Shown here: positions 57,786 to 64,000 of the stretch, in pieces
Position numbering within the stretch: the first letter of the stretch is position 1
Layout: every line of letters begins with the position of its first letter
NCBI GenBank assembly: GCA_010909165.1
Contig: VJWM01000025.1
Span: forward strand, 868,001-932,000
Source: Anthoceros angustus
Lineage: Eukaryota > Streptophyta > Anthocerotopsida > Anthocerotales > Anthocerotaceae
Direction of reading: 5' to 3'
Length of the DNA stretch: 64,000 nucleotides
Notes under the pieces: model-generated
Told to the model about the DNA's origin: nothing
The model's input: the letters and a program-made list of their open reading frames with translations, nothing else
Databases searched by the model: none
Translations under genes and position numbers: made by a program

Positions 57786-60784
57786 CTACAACTTTGATTT
57801 GCTTGCCTTGGCCCTAGTTTTAACTGGAGGCTCATTCTTTGGAGGCTCATTCTTCGGAGGCTCACTCTTCGGAGGCTCACTCTTTCCTGTCAAAAAAGCC
57901 TCGATGGTCGTAAACAGTGGCCATTCTTTCGTGGAGGCAGATGCACCAGCAGTCCCTTGCTCAGCCTTCAGCCTCTCATACTTCTTAAGCAAGGATGCCC
58001 ACATCGATTTACATTGGTCAGGAGTTCGATTCAGACCCTGCTCGCCCAGGGCAGCTGAAACATCAATCCACAAGCCTCTTTTCGCTCTCGTGCGGTTGAC
58101 CTGCCACTCCATGCTACTGCGCACTTGGAATAGCAACGTAGCCTCCTCGGTGGTCCACCTCTGTCGCTTTTTCACTTCAGTCTTCGCTTTGGTTGACGAC
58201 TTCTCTGCAGCCTCATCTGTTTCTTCATCTGATGACTGTTCATCTAACTTACTACCTGCCGCCCGATCCTCGGCCGCTAGTAGCACTCTTCCAGCCTCAT
58301 GATCCGCTCCAAGCAAAGGTACCTTCTCCCCAGCCTCACCATCAATCCGGAGCACAGGTACCTCCTCAATCAGTTCCGGTACCTCCTCAACACGTTCTAT
58401 CACACTAGTCACATCATCTGTGAGAATACCCAGGGGCTCCTCCTTCATGGCCTCGAGTAAGGAAGCTGCTCCTTTCTCTCCATCTGCTGTTACAGAGAGA
58501 GACTCTTGTTGGGTGACAACCTCCGAGACCACTGAGCTGAGCACAGCCACTTCATCTTGGGTAATCCTTGAGACAACTTCAGTGTGCTTGTCTTCAATCC
58601 TTACTTCATCCACTCTATCGACACCGCTTGATGCCTTGGAGCGCCCTACTGCAATAACAACAACATCTGGCCTACGATTGCTGAACTTCTGCACCACCCT
58701 TCGCAACACATTGCCAATAGTTCTCTCCACAGTTATGAGAGAGGTATCAGCAGAACAACTTGCCAAGGCCACATCAGCTGCTTTGTACAGGAGATCCATT
58801 AGCTTTCCACCATCAACCCAAAGACACCTTGTAATTATCCGGACACGGCCCCTCATGCCCACTGCCGATGAATCGTGGCCCTTTCGTCTCTTGGATTCAT
58901 CATGATTGTAAACCTCTACACTGGCAAAGACAATGCCTTCTTGAGCAATGTGCAGTCGCTCATCCACACAAAGATCCGAAGCTGTCCCAAACGCTCTCTG
59001 ACCATCGTTGTACATAAGCTTCAATTTCTGCTGGCCAAGGGCAGAGAATCCACTGGACAGGACCTTTCCATTTCGAAGAGGAGCAACCCCAAGCATTTCG
59101 CCATTTTTTATGACGGTGGTATGCCTGATGCCCGTCGACTTGCCAAGCAGCTCGTGCTCCTTCATGAATGCATACTCCCCGTGAATTGGCAAGAAGTGTT
59201 GGGGCTTCACAAGCCTCAAAGCCTCCTCCAGTTCCCCACGATAAGCATGCCCCGAAGTGTGCAAATTGTCGCCTCTTCCCATGATAATAGTTGGCCCCAG
59301 CTCAGCGATGCGGTTCATCATCTTCACCACCCGCGTCTCATTCCCTGGAATCATTTTGGCAGAGTAGAGCACCACATCATCCTTATTCAACTTGAGAGCC
59401 CGGCTGCCGCCATACGAGGCCAGATTCAAAGCTGCCCGAGGCTCAGCCTGGGAGCCCGTGGTGACAATGACCAGGTCTCGGGGGGAGTACAAACCAATGT
59501 CTTCCGACTTCACCAGCAGCGAGGGATCAAAGGGGGCCTGACCATCCTTAAACGCCGCATCGAAGTATGTCTTGAGCGACAATCCCAAAAAGACGAGCTT
59601 CCGTCCAGCAGCCTGCGCAGCTGCAAACACGCTGCCAAGACGGTGCACATTGGATGCAAACTGCGTGGTAATGACCCGACCCTTGGCAGAGGTGATTTTC
59701 CGCATCAACGCCTCTGCCACGTCCGTCTCACTGGTGGTGCGGCCCTGAGACAGCACATTGGTAGAATCGCTCATCATCAGAGTAACACCCTCCTTAGCCA
59801 GCTGCTCCAATGCGACACGATCAAAAACCTTGCCATCCACGGGGGACTCATCAATCTTCCAGTCGCCTGTATGAAAAATGGTGCCATCCTGGCATCGCAG
59901 CACCAGCCCGCAACAATCGGGAATGGAATGCGTAACCCTAATCGGCTCTACCTCAAAGGGGCCTGCCTGAAACCTCTTATGCATACTCACAATCTTACAC
60001 CTAGATCCAGGATGAATGCTGTACTCCTTGAGCCGCTTCACAATGAGCTGCATAGTGAATCCCGTTGCGTAAATCGGGGTCTTCGAATCCAAGGCCGGGA
60101 TAACCCAAGGCAACGCACCAATGTGATCCTCATGGCCGTGCGTGATGATAACCGCCTCGATCTTATCCCGCCACCGCCGAATGAAGTTAGTGTCAGGTAG
60201 AACTCGCTGAACTCCCAGCTCATCGTAGTCAGGAAACATGAGCCCGGCATCGATCATTATATACCTGTGCAACGCACATTCCTCATCACAAACAGAACAG
60301 AAAAAGGAACATTGACAGCGCCAAATCCAATCCAATCCATCAGTCACACATACCTGTCATAGTTTCCGACAAGCATACAGTTCATCCCGATTTCCCCCAG
60401 CCCGCCTACAGGGAGAATGCGCAGCGGGGGGCCTTCCCTGCCTTCGTGGAACTCCTTGAGCTTGCGGTGCACTGCGTCATCCAAGCTGTGGCCCGCGCCT
60501 TCCCCCTTGGATGTCCGTTTCCCCCCACGCCGCCGGGACGCCGACGCGGTGGAGCAGCTCACACACAACCTCCTTTCTCTGCTGCAGTTGCTGCTGCTGC
60601 TGGCGCTGGCGCTGCTGGTCGGACACAAGAAGATGGTGTCCCATTGCTGCCTGCGCAATGCGCAGCTGCTGCTGCTGCTGCTGGCGCTGCCGAGACGCAT
60701 CTCAGCGTCGCTAGGGCGGCAGCCATGGCCATGGCCAGGCCGCCTGCAATCGCCTGCTACCAGAGGCAGGCAGGAAGAATTCAT
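57786..60784 (-). CDS. RNJ: RNase J, plastid, with C-terminal GT-1 domain, two exons
   Basis: Exon 1 is 60784-60354 and exon 2 is 60264-57786 (donor GTATGT, acceptor GCACAG), giving about 969 residues. Residues 1-100 are Ser/Arg-rich, as expected for a transit peptide. [17 protein letters not shown] starts the metallo-beta-lactamase fold. The zinc motif [11 protein letters not shown] is at about 186-196, followed by [39 protein letters not shown] of the beta-CASP part and [20 protein letters not shown]. Plastid RNase J trims and removes transcripts by endo- and 5'-exonuclease activity. The C-terminus has the plant-specific GT-1/Myb-like domain ([17 protein letters not shown] ... [14 protein letters not shown], about 845-932) and a short EPPKN repeat tail. 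All catalytic residues present. Confidence 0.95.
57829..57892 (-). repeat. 15-bp in-frame repeat in RNase J
   Basis: GGAGGCTCATTCTTT/C-like units repeat four times, encoding [15 protein letters not shown] and KNEPP near the C-terminus. Confidence 0.9.
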
Positions 60785-61183
60785 GGCCAGCGCTGGCTGG
60801 CGGGCTGGCTCGCCGCTCTCTCTGGAATAGCTGGCTGCTCGCTTCGCTGTCCTAGGGAAGGGAAAGGCGGAAAGGGCCGTGCATTTCTACTTAACGCATT
60901 TAGGATATTTCTTTAAAACGCTATCCACAACATCTATTACCCCCGTGGCCGTCTGGTACACCTAGTATCTTGAGTCGCACAAATATCTTGGGATCAGTAT
61001 GGGATATTTCGCCGACACAGTCTTGATACAATCAATCTACACAGAACAGAAGCAAGCTCATCGTTTTCGAATTCGTGAATCGTGACATTACTGAATCAAG
61101 TGATGAGGGTGCTGTGAGAACAGGATTGCTGGGTTCAGTTGTATGTACATGTGATAGGGCAGAGGGCTGATGTGCTGTTGATC
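60785..61183. other. RNase J upstream region
   Basis: Promoter side of RNase J and 3' side of the last PPR gene; nothing else recognised. Confidence 0.5.
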
Positions 61184-63952
61184 TCAAAGCTGATCTTGAC
61201 AAGAGCAGCAGCCATCGACAAAATGGTGCACACGGTGTGCATCTCTCACGATGATCTCTCGCCTTTCAAGTCTGGACATGATCTTGGTCCCATTGTGGCA
61301 GTCATTGCACATACGCAGATTCTTGGTCACCAGCAAAGGGGTGCCATCTGTGGTGTTCAAGAGGCCGTAAGCTAATGCCAGTTTCTCAGCATGCCCACAT
61401 AGGGCATCCTCCTTCTCTCCCTCAGACACTGCCTTGAGCACCAGCTCAGTGTGTGGGACATGGCCACCTTCATCTTTCAACCGCAGGTTTACACCCTTTA
61501 GCTTGGAGATGATGTCGTCCCTCTCCTCTCCCACACTGAATGTGTGAACCTTGTGGTTCACCTCGATCCAGGCAGTTGCAGGCTTCTTGAAGGCACCTGC
61601 AGACCTTCTCAACTGTTCTACCCTGTCTGCGTCGCTCCACTTACCGGCCTTTGCGTACAGGTTTGCCAAGAGCACATAGGCGGATGCATTGTCGGGTTCG
61701 AGTTTTACGATGTAATCGAAGCATCGCCTTCCGCGCTCTAAATCCCCATGGCTTCTGCAGGCACTTAATAGACTTCGCCAACCCACAACGCTGTCCTCAA
61801 ATGGCATCAGGAGCACCATCTCTTCTGCCTTGTCCAGACTCCCTGACCGTGCCAGAATATCCACCATGCAAGTGTGATGGTAGACATTGGGAGTGATGCC
61901 ATATTTCTCCGCCATTGATGCGAAATACTGCTCAGCTTCGTGCACTAGGCCTCCCTGAGTGCATGCCCCCAGCAGGGCAATGAAGGTGGCATCAGTCGGC
62001 TCCAACCCGTTGAGCTGCATGTCTGCAAAGCACTGCATTGCCATTTGGCCATCGTTACTTTGGCCATACCCATTCATCAAAGTGGTCCATGTCACTACGT
62101 TTTTTGTAGGCAGCCTTTCAAACAGTCTTCGAGCATCCTCCAATCTCCCACATTTTGCATAAAAGTCCACCAGACTGCTGCCAAGACCCACGTCGGTTTC
62201 AAGAGCTCGTTCATGAATCTGAGAATGAAGCTGCCTGCCCTGATGTAAGGCTCCAACACTGGCACATGCTTTCAGGAGGCACAGATAGGTGATATTGGCA
62301 GGTGTGACGCCTTCCTGCTGCATATGCTCAAAAACTGTAAGAGCTTCTTGAACAAGCCCATGCTGAATGTATCCTGTTATCATGGCAGTCCAGGTAACCA
62401 CATTTTTCTTTTCTAAACTATTGAATACTCTCCGCGCCATGTCTAAGCTACCACATTTTGCATACATGTCTACCAAACTGCTACCAACAACAATATTGGC
62501 TTCAAGTCCTTTTTCCTGCACCTGAGAATGAAGCTTCTTGCCCTCGCTCAATGCTCCAGCGCTGGCACATGCATTCAAGAGACACGCAAATGTAACCTCG
62601 TTTGCTGGAGTGATGCCATCCTGCTCCATGTCTGTGTACAATCTAAGAGCTTCTAGACTGAGCCCATGCTGAGCATATCCTGCAATCATGGACGTCCATG
62701 TCACCACATTCTTGGCTGGCAATCTGTCAAACAGCCTCTGAGCATCCTCTAAGCTGCCGCATTTAGCATACATGTCTACCAGACAGTTGCCAATGATGAG
62801 ATCCCCATCCAGCCCTCGTTTTTGGATTTGGGAATGAAGCTCCCTCCCCTGACGTAAAGCTCCCGCGCTTGCGCACGAACTGAGCAGGGCGACAAATGTA
62901 CCATGGCTAGCTGTGCTGATTCCCTCCTGTTGCATACTTGCATAAACCGTCAGGGCTTCTTCACCGAGACCCTGTTGGGCATATCCTGCAATCATCGCAT
63001 TCCACGTCACCACATCTTTTGAGGGCAATCTATCGAACACCCTCGCAGCATCGTATATGCTGCCACATTTACAATACATGTCCACTAGGCTGCTGCCAAG
63101 CACGACATCAGCTTCAAGTTGTCTTTGCTGAAGCTGAGCATGGAGCTGCTTTCCATGAAGTAATGCTCCCACGGCGGCACATGCTTTGAAGAGACTCAAG
63201 AACGTGACACGGTCAGGCGGAGTGAGGCCATTCTGTTGCATGGCTCCGTAGAGAATAAGAGCTTCTTCACCAAACCCATGCTGAGCATATCCTGAGAGCA
63301 TAGCATTCCAGGTTACCACATCTCTCGTCTGTAAACTGTCAAACACTCTCCGAGCATCCTCCAAACTGCCACACTTTGCAAACATGTCGACGAGGCAGTT
63401 CCCAACAAAGAGGTTGACCCCGTCACTGTGCAGCACGTCAGCATGCACCTCCTTCCCAGCTGACAAGTCCGCTTCAATTGCACAAGCTTTAAGGACTGCC
63501 ACAAATATGTGACTGTTTGGTTGTATAGTCGACTGACGCATCTGTCTATACAGCTCTATGGCCTGCATAGGCTGCCCATTTTCAGCATGTGCCGAGATTA
63601 TGGACGTCCACATAAAGCAGTCTGGTTCAACCACTCTGCTAAAAACCTGTCTTGCTTCCTGTAACCTCCCGTGAGAAGAGTACATGCGGATCATGTGGTT
63701 AGCCAAAAACGTGCTCGACTCATGCCCACCGGTAACGGTGACATAATTAAGACGCCTAGCAACATCAAAATCTTTCTCTGCAATACCCTCCTTGAGAGCA
63801 CCATACAACAGAGCCTTGGGAACATAGCATCCTTGCTGTACCAGGAGTTCCAGCTTATCAACAGCCTCAGTAAGTCCTCTCTCCACAAACAGGTCGCTGC
63901 AAGGTCCCACAAGCAACCCTCCTCCATAGCCTTCACGAGGAATCCTAAACAC
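61184..63952 (-). CDS. PLS-class PPR protein with DYW:KP-like domain (candidate U-to-C editing factor)
   Basis: Intronless frame of 922 residues from ATG 63952, close to the window end; an upstream exon cannot be excluded. Triplet markers: NHMIRMYSSHGRL, CLVDMFAKCGSL, SLVDMYCKCGSI, CLVDMYAKCGSL, SLVDMYAKCGSL and SLVDFYAKCGRL, then VDILARSGSL of the E region. KKPATAWIEV replaces the PG box (residue ~789). The deaminase signature is complete: HAEKLA (854-859), CNDC (882-885) followed by H, and RVHHFVDGCCSC. The end is DQL rather than DYW. The central repeats are very alike (GSLVDMYAKCGSL ... VVTWTxMIxGYxQHG), suggesting recent duplication within the array. Expected role: sequence-specific organelle RNA editing, U-to-C by class. 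Confidence 0.9.
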   Translation of the reverse strand: MFRIPREGYGGGLLVGPCSDLFVERGLTEAVDKLELLVQQGCYVPKALLYGALKEGIAEKDFDVARRLNYVTVTGGHESSTFLANHMIRMYSSHGRLQEARQVFSRVVEPDCFMWTSIISAHAENGQPMQAIELYRQMRQSTIQPNSHIFVAVLKACAIEADLSAGKEVHADVLHSDGVNLFVGNCLVDMFAKCGSLEDARRVFDSLQTRDVVTWNAMLSGYAQHGFGEEALILYGAMQQNGLTPPDRVTFLSLFKACAAVGALLHGKQLHAQLQQRQLEADVVLGSSLVDMYCKCGSIYDAARVFDRLPSKDVVTWNAMIAGYAQQGLGEEALTVYASMQQEGISTASHGTFVALLSSCASAGALRQGRELHSQIQKRGLDGDLIIGNCLVDMYAKCGSLEDAQRLFDRLPAKNVVTWTSMIAGYAQHGLSLEALRLYTDMEQDGITPANEVTFACLLNACASAGALSEGKKLHSQVQEKGLEANIVVGSSLVDMYAKCGSLDMARRVFNSLEKKNVVTWTAMITGYIQHGLVQEALTVFEHMQQEGVTPANITYLCLLKACASVGALHQGRQLHSQIHERALETDVGLGSSLVDFYAKCGRLEDARRLFERLPTKNVVTWTTLMNGYGQSNDGQMAMQCFADMQLNGLEPTDATFIALLGACTQGGLVHEAEQYFASMAEKYGITPNVYHHTCMVDILARSGSLDKAEEMVLLMPFEDSVVGWRSLLSACRSHGDLERGRRCFDYIVKLEPDNASAYVLLANLYAKAGKWSDADRVEQLRRSAGAFKKPATAWIEVNHKVHTFSVGEERDDIISKLKGVNLRLKDEGGHVPHTELVLKAVSEGEKEDALCGHAEKLALAYGLLNTTDGTPLLVTKNLRMCNDCHNGTKIMSRLERREIIVRDAHRVHHFVDGCCSCQDQL

Positions 63953-64000
63953 GACAGAGTGCTGTCAATACAACCAAGTTCTGTGAAGCAAGACCCACAA

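Noticed and set aside
58875-60200. 441-residue plus-strand frame opposite RNase J
   Set aside because: Exact antisense of the conserved metallo-beta-lactamase coding region; no domain of its own.

Overview
The window looks like a stretch of nuclear genome from a seed-free vascular plant, most probably a fern. The protein-coding genes have GT-AG introns and plastid-type plant products: thioredoxin f, threonine synthase and RNase J with a GT-1 domain. There is a PP2C phosphatase, six large PLS-class pentatricopeptide repeat (PPR) genes, and abundant Ty1/copia, Ty3/gypsy and endonuclease-bearing retroelement debris. Three of the PPR genes carry a DYW-type domain in which the usual PG box is replaced by a KPAxA-like motif and the terminal DYW tripeptide is absent. 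From memory this is the DYW:KP class, linked to U-to-C organelle RNA editing and known from hornworts, lycophytes and ferns. The species cannot be fixed from the sequence alone.

Layout. 1-9467 is a copia element on the plus strand, cut by a second copia element (934-7611) inserted on the minus strand, with LTRs, primer-binding site, polypurine tract and a 5-bp target duplication all visible. 9.5-21.4 kb is repeat-rich and gene-poor: a 285-bp tandem duplication, a 48-bp minisatellite, a possible ParB-like ORF, an inverted pair of kinase pseudogene pieces, a 1.1-kb tandem duplication containing a 68-bp minisatellite, and a 71-bp repeat. 22.7-34 kb is gene-rich: thioredoxin f (-), PPR (-), PPR-KP (+), PPR (-), threonine synthase (-). 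34.4-39.8 kb is spacer with an endonuclease-domain retroelement remnant and twin 20-bp palindromes. 39.8-47.3 kb holds a divergent PPR pair. 48.3-51 kb holds a gypsy 3' end and a second endonuclease-domain remnant. 51.8-64 kb holds PP2C (+), a GH17 fragment (-), gypsy protease debris, RNase J (-) and a last PPR-KP (-).

How the genes fit together. RNase J, thioredoxin f and threonine synthase point to plastid RNA maturation, redox control and amino-acid synthesis. The PPR genes form a local family of candidate organelle RNA-editing factors of two kinds. Three are PG-type proteins that stop after an E/E+ region and would need a DYW deaminase supplied in trans. Three are DYW:KP-like proteins with an intact zinc/deaminase signature. 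The mix of presumed C-to-U specificity factors and presumed U-to-C enzymes within about 40 kb is the most interesting biology here.

A caution. Several repeat copies (inner copia coding region, second copies at about 10.3 and 18.8 kb) differ from their partners largely by 1-5-nt deletions. That pattern fits poor consensus polishing in repeats at least as well as biological decay.
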